Shown: positions 22,501-33,455 of the stretch, one piece after another
Layout: each line of letters opens with the position of its first letter
How positions within the stretch are numbered: the first letter of the stretch is position 1
Notes under the pieces: generated by a model
Seen by the model: only the letters and a program-made list of their open reading frames with translations
The model's database searches: none
What the model was told of the DNA's origin: nothing
Translations under genes and position numbers: made by a program
Source: Lathyrus oleraceus
Lineage: Eukaryota > Streptophyta > Magnoliopsida > Fabales > Fabaceae
Assembly (NCBI RefSeq): GCF_024323335.1
Contig: NC_066582.1
Location: 181,856,782-181,920,781, forward strand
DNA length: 64,000 nt
Direction: 5' to 3'

Positions 22501-24293
22501 AGATGAAGTTTTTTGAAATTTACCTTCAATGTTGTGCAGAAATGGATCTTGCTTGCTTCAAACTTGATCTGATCACACTTGAGAAGCTTGCAGAAGAGGT
22601 TTAGCAATGGTACAAAGCTTTGGACCCTTGAGTTTTTTTGAATCTCCAAACAGTGAGATTCAAACTCAATTTTCAAGTTTAAAATTCTCAAGTTTTCCTT
22701 TGAAATGTGAGGGTTTGAATTGGGGGGCAAAGCTGGCGCGCAAGGTCTGTTTGAATTGAGCTCCAAGGGCCTGTATTTATAGCAATTGTGACCGATATTT
22801 GCACACTTGAAAAATTGCTAAATTTCGATATATCATGCACAAGCTTGCATGGGCGTGTATAGGCCCATGAAGCAATCCGATTTGGTCCACTTACAACTGT
22901 TCTGAGGTTCAAACCAAGCTTGGATCTCAAGGCAATGTGAAATGTGATTTTTGGCATTTGATTTCTTCCAACCATGCAGACCTGTTAAAGCCATGCGTAG
23001 CCTTAGCAAACCTTATCCAAAATGCATGAAATTGAGTTCTTTGGAAAGCTTATATCAAGGGGAATAACTTTTATGTTGAACATTTTTTTATTTGGAACTT
23101 GGATCATGGTGAATTTTGAGGTGGAAGTTTGGAAATATCAACATGTTGAAAAATTTTCTAAGTGTCAAGTCATATATCTCAATATTCCACCTTAATTAAC
23201 GTTTTATGTGAGCTTAAAATGAGAAACGTGTCTTCATCAAAGTTGTATCTCTTTCAAAGACCTTAAAAATTGTCACCAATTTCATTTCATTTAGATTTAG
23301 AATGATAGAGTTATGCATTTTTGAAGTTAGGAAAAATCACTTGTTCAATGGTATAGGTCAAAAATGACCTATAATGTATCCTCATATCACATGCTCATAA
23401 AAGTTGAATTAGTTCTCACTCCAAACATAAAAGTTAAAGTAGACATATTTAACTTGATTTTGCAACTCGGAAATATTTCATCTCATAAAAATTGATCAAT
23501 TTATGGTCTTGGGAAGTTGACTTTCAAATTAGGGTTTAAACAAAATGACCTATAATGTTTCAACATAGAAAATGATTTTCCAAGCAAACCTAGCTCTAGG
23601 TATCAACATTAAAGTTGTTTGGAATGTCATTTAGAGTAACTTTTCTCTTGGAATCATTTTCATATGGTGAAAATTGTAGGAGATAGGGTCTATGGAGACC
23701 CAGTTTGGATCAGCTAAATTCATTTGGCCAACCACCATCAACCAACTTGCTAACCTTCAATTCTCTTGACTTTTAGGCTCATGGTAGATCATATAGGCAT
23801 AATATGATTAATTTTGAAGTGTAACTTGAGAAATTTGATCAATTGGGGAGATAGCTTGTTGGAGAAGTTACTCAAGATACCCAGTCAAACTAGGGTTTCC
23901 AAGGTAAATCACCTCCAAACTCTTGAAAAAAACTTGATCCATAATTCATGTAGAGATCATTGGGACTCATATATGATGCTTTGAGACATTGTGGATCAAT
24001 CCTTGGTTATGATCTTAGCCATGAGGGTCTCAAACCCTAGATATGAACTTGATAGATCAATGAGAACATGCCCTACCTTTAAAAGAGTTAGGAAAATACA
24101 AAGGCATATTTTTTATATTTTGGTTAGTAAAATGATAATATACAAGTATGATACAATCACATGGTGCTTGGTGATCTCTCCCAAAACAAACCCATTGAAA
24201 GATGGGTAAGGAGGATGCCAAGGTATGATCTCAATGCTAATGCTTATGATGAAATTGCATGAGGGATATTAGGGTGAAAATTGGGGTCTTACA
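19588..24293 (-). repeat. 3' LTR of the complete Ogre, 4706 bp
   Basis: Plus-strand ends TGTAGAGG and TCTTACA. Closely matches 40957-45362 but retains about 310 bp (near 21843-22155) lost from that copy. The Tat R-region block lies near 19931-19984 and the internal primer-core copy AGAGTCGCCACC at 19644-19655. Open frames inside are non-coding by composition. Confidence 0.94.
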
Positions 24294-24308
24294 GCTGCCC
24301 CTATTTAA
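24294..24308 (-). other. Polypurine tract of the complete Ogre
   Basis: Minus strand TTAAATAGGGGCAGC directly before the TG of the 3' LTR; matches 9549-9561 of the other Ogre-like element. Confidence 0.9.
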
Positions 24309-24799
24309 GGACATTCTAACTGAGGAGGTGAAGGTTAAAATATTCGTATCGACTCAGTATAATGGGCTTAAATAACAATATATAGAAACAAATTTTAGTC
24401 CTTAAGAGACCTCATGATGCATATGATATGAATGTAAAAGTTAATGCTTTGTATGGGAAATATTGCCACAGAGGAAAAGAAATCAGAGAGACTGAAAGTT
24501 CGCAGGAGTATAATGCTTTCCGTAAGGAAAACTCACTAGGGAGACAGAGACTCTAGGGGGATAAATGAGGTTATGCGTAGGCCAAGCTACGACTTAAAAT
24601 TGCTGGGGGACTAGAGGAACTCCATACAAAATGGAAAGACTCATCCGGGGAAACAAAACATCTGCAGGGGTTTCGAGTAGATCATGATAACACTGAAGTA
24701 GTTGAATCATGCAAGAAAAGCGATTTACTAAGGAAATACGCACTCAACTCAACTGGGGAAGAAATAAACTTCAACACAGGAGGAGCAAAAATCTACTAT

Positions 24800-25760
24800 C
24801 TACTACCTATTACTGGGTAGGTAGATAATAAAGATCTGACATAGAGGGCATCCATCATCGGTTAGGATGAACATATCAAGGATGACTCGCTGGGAACCGC
24901 AAGGAGGGTATTCATTACCAGTTAGTGGGTAAGAATAGCCTTGCTGGGGAAAACTGCAGGAAATAGGATTTACAACTACCAGTTACTGGGTAGAAGACCA
25001 AAGATGAGAATATCTATCACCGGTTAGGGCGAACATATCAAGGATAGACTCAAAGGAAAGAAAATCCATCATCGGTTAAGATGAACATATCAAGGATAGA
25101 ATTGCCTGGGATGTCAAGGAGGATATCCGTCATCGGTTAAGATGAACATATCAAGGATAAACCAACTGAGCAAAAAGTAGGAATTACATCTATCGAATGC
25201 TAGATAGAATACCATCAAATAGAAAATCTGTCATCGGTTAGGATGAACATATCAAGGATAGACTTTGTGAGGAGAGAAAATAGGGATTACATCTACCGGT
25301 TACTGGATAGAATACCAAGAGAGAGTATCTGTCACTAGTTAAAGTGAACATATCAAGGATAAACTCTGCAAAGGGAAAGTAGGATTTACAACCACCGGTT
25401 ACTGGGTGGAAGACCACAAAGTGGAGGAAACCCGTCACCGGTTAGGATGAACATATCAAGGATTAACTCTCTAGGGAACAAAATAGGGATTACAACTACC
25501 TTTTTACTGGGTAGAATACCAAGGATGAGAATATCCGTTGTCGGTTAGAATGAACATATCAAGGATAGACTCAAAGCGGGGAAAAGAAAGATATTCGTCA
25601 ACGGTTAAGATGAACATATCAAGGATATACTTTCGGAAAGAAAAAAAAGAATCCATAGGGGACTCTACTGATGGGAAAAACAGGGGTACCTTTTTGGGTA
25701 TTGGGAAAACTGCAAACTAAGAAGAATATTACCAGTTACTGGGTAATAAACTCTTAGGAG
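24800..25760 (-). repeat. Composite hairpin array in Ogre 3' UTR
   Basis: Two alternating unit types recur. Type 1, about 36 bp, has outer arms TATCC/GGATA and an inner pair: CATC/GATG in most copies, but CACT/AGTG at 25333-25346. Type 2 is CTACCAGTTACTGGGTAG (24976), changed to CCACCGGTTACTGGGTGG at 25392, CTACCGGTTACTGGATAG at 25293 and CTATCGAATGCTAGATAG at 25190. Several changes occur on both arms together. Some copies carry mismatches. Confidence 0.88.
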
Positions 25761-26065
25761 ACCCAAAGCATCTATCTAGGCAAGACCTAGAAAGAAACGG
25801 TCAATCAAGACTCAACTCAATGAGGATATAGCTCAAGGGGAGTGGTTCCATCCAGATAATCAACTAGGGAGGAAACTGAAACAATGATCATCCACGAGGA
25901 AATAACTCAGTGGGGAAAGAAGAAAGGTGAAAGTCTTTCTGCTTAAGGGGACGACACTCTACAATTGAGAGAGGACAGACAGCGAACCTGTATGGGGATA
26001 AAGTACTGCCATAACAGAGAATAAGAATAAACAAATATGATGATGCAGAAATATGAAATCATGGA

Positions 26066-26066
26066 A

Positions 26067-26152
<86 letters not shown>
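26066..26152. repeat. (TA)n-(TG)n compound microsatellite
   Basis: About 25 TA dinucleotides followed by about 16 GT dinucleotides inside the Ogre 3' UTR. The poly-Ile-Tyr and Cys-Val frames across it are artefacts. Confidence 0.97.
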
Positions 26153-27198
26153 TGATTATGCTGACAAAACGATCGCAAAGGATACAAAGGTGTCGCAAAA
26201 GTTGAATCATCGGTACAATCCTCGGTCAATCCACAAAAGGGGGGAGACAACTGTTCGTGAACAGAGAGATCAACAATCCAAAGGCTCAACCCTAGCTGGG
26301 GAAATGAGAGATCTACTGAGGAAAGGAAATAATATCAACTCTATAGGGAATTTTAGGTCAACACCATATCAAATGTGAGATAACCTTGCAGAGGATAACA
26401 CAAATAGATGCTCAGAAACCAGGAGGAAACTCCGACCGGGAGCGAACGGGATGTCGACTGGTGGAGAATCCAATGCGATCTACTAGGGAAATCATCTTAC
26501 TCTGCTGAGGAATACACAAACTCTGTCGAGGAATGAAACACAAACTCCGCAGGGCACTGAATCAATCAACTCAGATGGGAAAAGTACAAAAGCTCCGCCG
26601 AGGAACTAACACTCCGGAGGGAAATTGGATCAACAAACCTGGCTAGGGATAACCAAAGGGTTAACTGCTTGGGAAACCCATGATGCTCCACACTTAAGAC
26701 TTGTTGTTTTCAAAATACTATTGATGTCTCTTTTTAATTGCCTTGAAAAAATCTTGCTTTTATATGTTTAAGAAAATGATTTAGATTAAAATTTTAATTT
26801 AAAAAATGATCATAATAAAATTTAAAACTATTTGCTGAAAAATACAAGAGTAGAAACAATTGAATAAAAGCTCAACTTTATTTAATAGAATGGTAGTTTG
26901 TAAATGACAAGACTTCATAGATCTTTACAAAGTTGAAAATGGTAATTTACATGGAAAAGGGTTACATTGAATATAAATGACCACTAATCCTTCTACCAAC
27001 TTTTGATGTTCGCTGTGCTTTTCACCGCTACTGGGGATGATGAATCACCGTCAACCCTTGTGCTCAAAGTTTCTCCAAAATTGAAGATCAGTAGAATGCA
27101 GTTACATGCCATGATCCCTAATTTTTGCATAAGTTGTCCCAGGTTGGGGTACTTAACTTATCGGGAAAATTTTCTATTTTATGTCTCTAATTTTTGCC

Positions 27199-27275
27199 TG
27201 GATCTCCCTTTCGGGTTTTCAATCCACCGAGACGCTCATTTTTGCCTAAGCCTCCCTTTCGAATTTTCAACTTAG
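27199..27275 (-). repeat. Post-integrase hairpin cluster, two stem-loops
   Basis: Hairpins 27246-27275 (CTAAG/CTTAG) and 27199-27226 (TGGAT/ATCCA), each with a minus-strand loop of AAAAYYCGAAAGGG form, about 30 nt and 75 nt after the pol stop. They correspond to the third/first and fourth hairpins at 7293-7484. Confidence 0.88.
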
Positions 27276-27302
27276 CGGGCTGTTCTTTTCCTTTTTTAGG
27301 CG

Positions 27303-28273
27303 AATTATTTCTTGACTGCATCTGCATGCATAGGACTAGTGAACTCTTCACCATCCATAGTTGTAAGAATCAAAGCACCACCTGAAAAGGCTATCTTAAC
27401 AACGTATGGGCCTTCATAATTAGGAGTCCATTTGCCCCTAGAATCTGGTTTAAATGATAGAATCTTCTTGAGCACAAGGTCACTTTTTCTGAACACCCGA
27501 GGTCTGACCTTCTTATCAAAAGCATTCTTCATCATTTGCTGATATAACTGACCATGACACCTGGAAGTCAATCTCTTCTCTTCTATCAAATTTAACTAGT
27601 CAAAACTGGTCTGACACCATTCAGCCTCAGTCAACTTGGCTTCAATGAGCACATGCAATGATGGAATCTCAGCCTCTATTGGGAGCATTGCTTCCATACC
27701 ATATACAAGAGAGAAAGGGGTTGCCCCTGTTGAAGTGCGGATGGATGTACGATACCCATGCAAAGCAAATGGGAGCATCTCATGCGAATCCTTATATGTC
27801 ACAACCATCTTCTGAATGATCTTCTTGATGTTCTTATTCGCAGCTTCAACAACCCCATTCATCTTAGGTCTGTAAGGAGAAGAATTATGATGTGCAATCT
27901 TGAAGTCTTTACAGAGAGCTTCCACCATATTGTTATTCAAGTTTGATCCACTATCAGTAATGATCTTACTTGGCACACCATAACGGCATATGATCTGATT
28001 CTTGATAAACCTTACAATAACTTGCTTGGTTACATTTGCATATGATGCCGCTTCAACCCATTTTGTGAAGTAATCAATAGCCACTAAAATGAAACGATGT
28101 CCGTTCGAAGCTTTCGACTCAATCATCCCAATTATATCAATTCCCCACATGGTGAAAGGCCATGGGGAGGAAATAACATTCAATAGTGTCGGAGGAACAT
28201 GAATCTTATCCGCATAAATTTGACACTTGTGGAATTTCTTCACAAACTTGCAACAATCAGATTCCATTGTCAA
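27303..28273 (-). pseudogene. Ogre integrase, one frame with two nonsense positions
   Basis: After a stop in place of the Trp of GYYW, the frame reads LTMESDCCKFVKKFHKCQIY (zinc-binding CHKC), MWGIDIIGMI (catalytic Asp), TDSGSNLNN (second Asp) and RPKMNGVVEAANKNIKKII (catalytic Glu). It then has HGYRTSIRTSTGATPFSLVY and the C-terminal RGKWTPNYEGPYVVKIAFSG. A TAG after QTSFD replaces the Gln of the family DQLNL motif. The DD35E triad is intact, so only the two stops and upstream damage inactivate it. Integrase inserts element cDNA into chromosomes. Confidence 0.93.
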
Positions 28274-29800
28274 TTAATAGTAACCTGTTCGCAACACTTT
28301 CTTCTCCATTGCATTTCCATTGTAATGAGTACCAAAGGAACCTTCACGCACTTTAGTCATCAACAAGTCTGCTTCGTGTCTATCCACGCATCTTAGTAAA
28401 ACCATGTCGAAATTTCTCTTGTACAGTATATCACCATTCAAGTAGAAATTACCTGCTAATCTTCTCAAAGTCTTCTTATCTTTAAAAGATGCCCCAGGAG
28501 GGTAAATCTGACTTTGGAGGAAACATTTGATGTCATGATACCACGACTTCTCGTCCTTGACTTCTTCTACAGCGAACATATGAGATGGCCTATCAAGACA
28601 CATCACATACAAATTGGGAACCTCATTCCAATACTTCACTACAATCATTGACGCCAATGTTGCGAAAGAATCTGCCATCTGATTCTCATCTCGAGGGATA
28701 TGATGAAACTCAACTTTTGTAAAGAAAGTTGAAATCCTCCTCGCATAATCTCTATATGGTATTAAACAAGGTTGATTCGTCTCCCATTCTCCTTTGATCT
28801 GATTCACAACCAAAGCGGAATCTCCGAAGACATCTAAATATTTAATTCTAAGATCAATGGCCTCTTCGAGCCCTATAATGCAAGCTTCATATTCTACCAT
28901 ATTGTTTGTACACTTGAAAGTTAATCTAGCTGTAAATGGTAAATGCGTGCCTTGAGGAGTAATAATCACTGCCTCAATGCCATTACCATATTGATTAACA
29001 GCTCCATCAAATACCATGCCCCAACGGGAACCAGGCTCTGGCCCTTCTTCAAGCAATGGTTTATCACAATCTTTCATTTTTAAGTACAAGATCTCTTCAT
29101 CAGGAAAATCATACTGCACTGACTGGTAATCTTCAATCGGTTTGTGAGCCAAATGGTCAGCCAAGATACTACCTTTGATTCCTTTCTGAGATCGGTATTC
29201 AATATCATACTCTGATAACAACATCTGCCAACGGGAAATTCTCCCGGTTAAAGCATGCTTCTCAAATATATACTTGATTGGATCCATTTTGGATATCAAC
29301 CAAGTGGTATGATTCAACATATACTGACGCAGACGCTTAGCGGCCCAAGCCAATGCACAACAAGTTTTCTCTAGCATGGAATACCGAGTCTCACAGTCGG
29401 TGAACTTCTTACTGAGGTAGTAAATTGAAAATTCTTTATTTCCAATCTCATCTTGCTGACCAAGAACACAACCCATACTTTCTTCAAGCACAGTCAAATA
29501 CATGATCAACGGTCTTCCTTCGACAGGGGGAGACAAAATTGGAGGTTCAAGCAAATACTCTTTGATACTATCAACAGCTTTCTGGCAGTCTTGGGTCCAA
29601 TCACAAGACTGATTTTTTTGAAGAAGCTTGAACATAGGCGCACATGTGGCAGTCATGTGTGAAATGAATCTTGAGATATAATTCAAGCGGCCGAGAAAAC
29701 CTCTGGCTTGCTTCTCATTTTTGGGTGCAGGCATCTCTTGTATTGCTTTGACCTTGGCAGGATCAACCTCAATACCTTTTTTGCTAACAACTTACCAGAA
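28274..29800 (-). CDS. Ogre RNase H plus second (archaeal-type) RNase H, pol segment
   Basis: An open frame of about 490 residues continuing pol. It begins at the RT thumb/connection (KNEKQARGFLGRLNYISRF), then the first RNase H (GCVLGQQDEIGNKEFSIYYL, KKFTDCETRYSMLEKTCCAL, LLSEYDIEYRSQKGIKGSIL ADHLA). From about residue 240 comes a second RNase H with WGMVFDGAVNQYGNGIEAVI, NNMVEYEACIIGLEEA, VFGDSALVVNQIKGEWE and DENQMADSFATLAS, keeping its D-E-D-D residues. The double RNase H is the hallmark of the Tat lineage. It ends with the first part of the integrase zinc domain. Its ATG at 29734 is not a natural start; pol is read through from upstream. Confidence 0.93.
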
Positions 29801-30746
29801 CGAACACCAAAAGTACACTTATTGGGATTCAAGCGGAGTTTATACTTCCTCAAACGCTGGAATAACTTCAACAAATGTTCAACATGTTCTTCTTCATCAA
29901 TTGATTTAGCAATCATGTCATCGACATAAACTTCAATCTCTTTATGCATCATATCTTGAAAAAGAGTAGTCATTGCTCTCTGGTAAGTTGCATCCGCATT
30001 CTTCAAACCGAAAGGCATCACTCTATAACATAATGTTCCCCAAGGTGTAATGAATGTGGTCTTCTCCATATCTTCGGGTGCCATCTTGATTTGATTATAT
30101 CCGGAAAATCCATCCATAAAAACGAAAAGACTTTGAATTTAGCAGTATTGTCTACCAATATATCAATGTGTGGCTGAGGGAAATCATCTTTTGGACTGGA
30201 TTTATTCAAATCTCTATAGTCGACACACATGCGGACTTTTCCATCTTTCTTCGGCACATGCACAATATTGGCCACCCATTATGGATACTCAGCGGTCACA
30301 AGGAAACCGACATCGATCTGCTTCTGCACTTCTTCTTTAATCTTCACAACCATATCAGGATGCGTTCTTCTCAATTTCTACTTGACTAGCAGGCATTCTG
30401 GCTTTAACGGCATTCTATGTTCCATAATCTAGAATCCAAACCAGGCATGCCTTGATAGGACCAAGCAAACACATATGAATACTCTCGAAGAAGATCAATC
30501 AACCCCTTCTTAACATCTGGACACAGTCGAGACCCAATCTGGACTTCCTTCACATCATCCTCGGAACCCAAGTTGACTAGCTCAATCTGCTCTTCGAACG
30601 GCTGAATGGTCTTCTCATCATGCTCAAGAAGACGAGACAATTCATCACTCACTTCTTCATCACTTTCCTCCTTGGCGTCAAACACAGGAAATTCAAAATT
30701 TGGAGAAGGAGAAGGATCATTGTATTCAATGGGGTTAGGAACCAAC
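29790..30746 (-). pseudogene. Ogre reverse transcriptase with three frame breaks
   Basis: Starts after the candidate intron with LVPNPIEYNDPSPSPNFEFP, an acidic linker and SYVFAWSYQGMPGLD. It changes frame near 30425, then VHVPKKDGKVRMCVDYRDLN and PQPHIDILVDNTAKFKVFSF. It changes frame near 30118, then FITPWGTLCYRVMPFGLKNA and EVYVDDMIAKS with the YVDD catalytic motif. A small deletion at GKLLAKK near 29795 shifts it back to the RNase H frame. Stops also occur after ECLLVK and TAEYP. Functional RT is impossible from this copy. Confidence 0.92.
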
Positions 30747-31002
30747 CTGCATAATGATATGATATTTTGATTTTAGAGAAGTGAATTTGTGACCAAATAT
30801 TATGCAAATGGACAATTATATTGTTTATTCATGTTTTTTGTGATTACCATTTTCAGAATAAAGCAAAAAGTAAAAACAAAACATCATAGATGTGGATGAA
30901 TAGAATTAATTTTATTAATGATCAATTTCAAAATGCCCAAACAATGTTCACTTCTCCCTTAGGCATAGGAGAAGGATTTTTAAAACATATGAAAGCAATT
31001 AC
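30747..31002 (-). other. Candidate intron between gag-pro and pol
   Basis: Ogre elements are known to splice an intron between protease and RT coding regions. Here the gag-pro frame ends with CNNWTAVDIPIILHQSK then a stop, and pol begins at LVPNPIEY. A minus-strand GTAATT near 31002 and an acceptor ATTATGCAG ending at 30747 bracket an AT-rich 256-bp stretch full of stops. Exact borders are inferred from sequence only. Confidence 0.6.
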
Positions 31003-31107
31003 TTAGATTGATGCAAAATAATAGGAATATCAACAGCAGTCCAATTGTTGCAAGCCTTTCCATGCCTCACAAAATTGGTGCAGTCTTCCTCTTCGTCATC
31101 CTCTAGC
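31003..31107 (-). pseudogene. Gag-pro C-terminal tail, separated by solo LTR
   Basis: Minus-strand reading AMLEDDEEEDCTNFVRHGKAC NNWTAVDIPIILHQSK then TAA. It joins across the solo LTR (31113-35081) to GNEQHLAA at 35087-35110, showing that the LTR landed in the acidic tail of gag-pro. Confidence 0.85.
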
Positions 31108-31112
31108 ATAGC
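31108..31112. repeat. Target site duplication of the solo LTR, left copy
   Basis: ATAGC, identical to 35082-35086 on the other side of the LTR. Confidence 0.92.
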
Positions 31113-31754
31113 TGTCGCGGCGCAAAAAATACCCGAGCGTAAGGAACGCTCGAAATATAAACGAAACAGAGTCGCCACCGAACTTTATTTATTCCCAAAG
31201 AGGGAAAGGGGAAATATCGATAAAACCCATAAAAATCAAAAAGAAATGGTCATCACAACCAAATCGGGTTCGGGAGTCGGTTATGCAAGGGGAAGGTATT
31301 AACACCCCTCAAATCCATCGTACTCGATGGGACCCATTTAGTTAGTTTCGTGTAAGAGTGTTAGCGTGATATTGTTTACGAGCTTCTACTTATCGAGTGA
31401 GGAAAGAGAAAGAAAGAAAGGAAAGACTTAGGGGTGTTTTAATATTAATGTGCCTGACAAGATTTCGCAGTCCTGCTCCTACGTATCTCCAGGTGCTATG
31501 ACGAACTCAAGGCATACGTAGTTCTACCCAAATAGAACTACTGGGTGGATTGCTTTTAAAGAGAGTGATGCTTGGATCACATTTGAGCGATTAAACCTTT
31601 ACTTGCTGCTCACTCTTGGAGGTTGAAGTCTTTGTTTGTTTCGTATCAAAATAGATGTCGCATACTCTTTTCTGAAAATGTTTTCGGAGTCGCACAAGGG
31701 CGGAAAACAAGTTTGATGAGTTTGAGTTGATTTTAAGCAGAGACAGACATCCAA

Positions 31755-32095
31755 GCAGGGAGCTCTACTGCAGTACTCGAATGCCCGAAAAGGAAAAGGC
31801 CTAAGCCCAATCACTCTCTTTTCATCCAAAAGTTTGTTTATGAAAATATGGCAAATTAGGTCAAAGTTCATTAACGGAAGACGATTAATCAAACATAGAG
31901 CTCTACAGCAGTGTCCAAATAATCGGGAAAGAGAAAGTCGATACCTAATCAGTCTTTTTCTTCTATAAGAGAAATGACCTAATTCTAGTAATTATTGTAT
32001 TTTAATATGGAAGACGAATGTTTGAACATTGAGCTCTACAGCAATATCCTAACATCCGAAACAGAGAAAGTCTAAACTTAATCAGTTTCTTCCAT
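31755..32095 (-). repeat. Three-copy tandem repeat in the solo LTR
   Basis: Units of about 135-150 bp share GAGCTCTACNGCAGT, CGNGAAAGAGAAAGTC and AATCAGTCTTTTTC, starting near 31758, 31897 and 32030. Confidence 0.85.
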
Positions 32096-32739
32096 TTTTA
32101 TTGTGAAAAGCTTTTGAAAATAGGGGACGACGTGACGTTGGATCAAGCATCTGAAGTTGACTTATGAAAATAATTTGGATGTGACGGGGGTGGTGCTCGA
32201 CTTTGCAATTAATTTGGATTTTGATTTGGGAAAAAAGACTCGACGTTGGATCGAGTGTTTGTTTTTGTTCTTTTCTAAAAGAGTTTATTTTAATCTTTTG
32301 TTAACAATCAACTAGTATAGTAAAGTAAATGAAAGCGGTAAATTTATTACACATGTTTAGGAATGGGGGTACAGTTTATCGAATGGGGATACAACACGAT
32401 AATTAAATTATATAAGCTTTGTAAGACAATTGAAAAAATAAAAGAATCTCGTTGTAAGAAGGCCCAAGAGAAAGCCAAGGGACTCGAAGTAAAAATCAAC
32501 AAAATTAAACTAAAAATAAATCTAACGCTAAGTTTAAACAATCGTAAAGCGATTCATGTAGGAATCACCTTATCTAATGCCGTTCAACAAAACTTTAAGC
32601 GCGTAAGCAATTTCTGAAGTTAAATTGAATTTTTAACTTCGAAATTGCTACGCATACGTGAAAAACTGACGGGACAAATAAATCAATTTTTTCTTTAACA
32701 CTTTAAAATAAACAATTTAATCAATAACTAAATATGACA

Positions 32740-32909
32740 TAGCAAACAAAAGACAATAATTATAACAAAAGAAATAATAAAAATAAAATAATGACAAATA
32801 ATAATAATTATTATAAATAATCATAACAACAATAATTATTATAAACAACAATAATAGATAAAAAGTAATAATTAATAAAAAGTAAATAATTATTAGTAAC
32901 AAAATTAAC

Positions 32910-32950
<41 letters not shown>

Positions 32951-32960
32951 TAATAATAAT
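32740..32960. repeat. TAA/AAT-rich low-complexity stretch
   Basis: Long imperfect AATAAT runs, purest at 32908-32960. Poly-Leu and Ile frames here are artefacts. Confidence 0.95.
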
Positions 32961-33130
32961 AGTAATCTAACAAAAATGAGAAACTTTTTTCTTCTTATTC
33001 ATTTTAGAAAATACAGCAACAACAACATAACTTTAAATTGAAAAGAAAGGGAAAAAAATGCTCTCCAATCTCTCATGCATTTTTTAAAAGCATCCATCTC
33101 TTATATTTTGTACACACATAAACAAATATA

Positions 33131-33455
33131 ATGCAAATTTTTTACACACACAATAATAAACATTCTGCAGAATTTTTATTTTACACACAAACACAAACTT
33201 GCATCATGCAGAATTTTTGCACAACAAACATAAACTTGCATCATGCAGTTTTTTTTTACACATACTTAACGGCAAATATTATGCAGAAATTTTTTACACA
33301 CAATAAAAAACATTATGCAGAAATTTTTTTGCACACAAACACAAACTTGCATCACGCAGAGCTTTTGCACACAAAGACAAACTTGCATCATGCAGTTTTT
33401 TTTACACATACATAAATACAAATATTATGCAGAATTTTTTTACACATACACATAA
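33131..33455 (-). repeat. Eight-copy ATGCAG/ACACACA minisatellite
   Basis: Units of about 36-40 bp share CATYATGCAG, a run of T, and ACACACANANAAAC. The positions of ATGCAG-like cores are near 33160, 33208, 33244, 33280, 33315, 33353, 33391 and 33427. Confidence 0.88.

Larger units (their letters stand above)
24309..27302 (-). other. Ogre 3' UTR, about 3 kb
   Basis: Runs from the pol stop to the polypurine tract. It contains the two-hairpin cluster, the GGTTARGATGAACATATCAAGGATA array, an AT/GT microsatellite (about 26070-26152) and, at 26400-26660, loosely repeated AACTCCGCNGAGGAA-like units. No coding gene is supported. Confidence 0.85.

Noticed and set aside
26037..26378. Open frames over the AT/GT microsatellite
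   Set aside because: Low-complexity translation of a dinucleotide repeat in the Ogre 3' UTR.
28274..30746. Possible host gene because of long open frames
   Set aside because: RT, double RNase H and integrase motifs in order, flanked by matching LTRs and target duplications, identify retrotransposon pol.
32717..32950. Poly-Leu/Ile frame suggesting a membrane peptide
   Set aside because: Translation of a TAA-rich microsatellite in the solo LTR.
33131..33455. Regular repeats considered as a CRISPR-like array
   Set aside because: Contiguous degenerate minisatellite units without unique spacers, inside a plant LTR.
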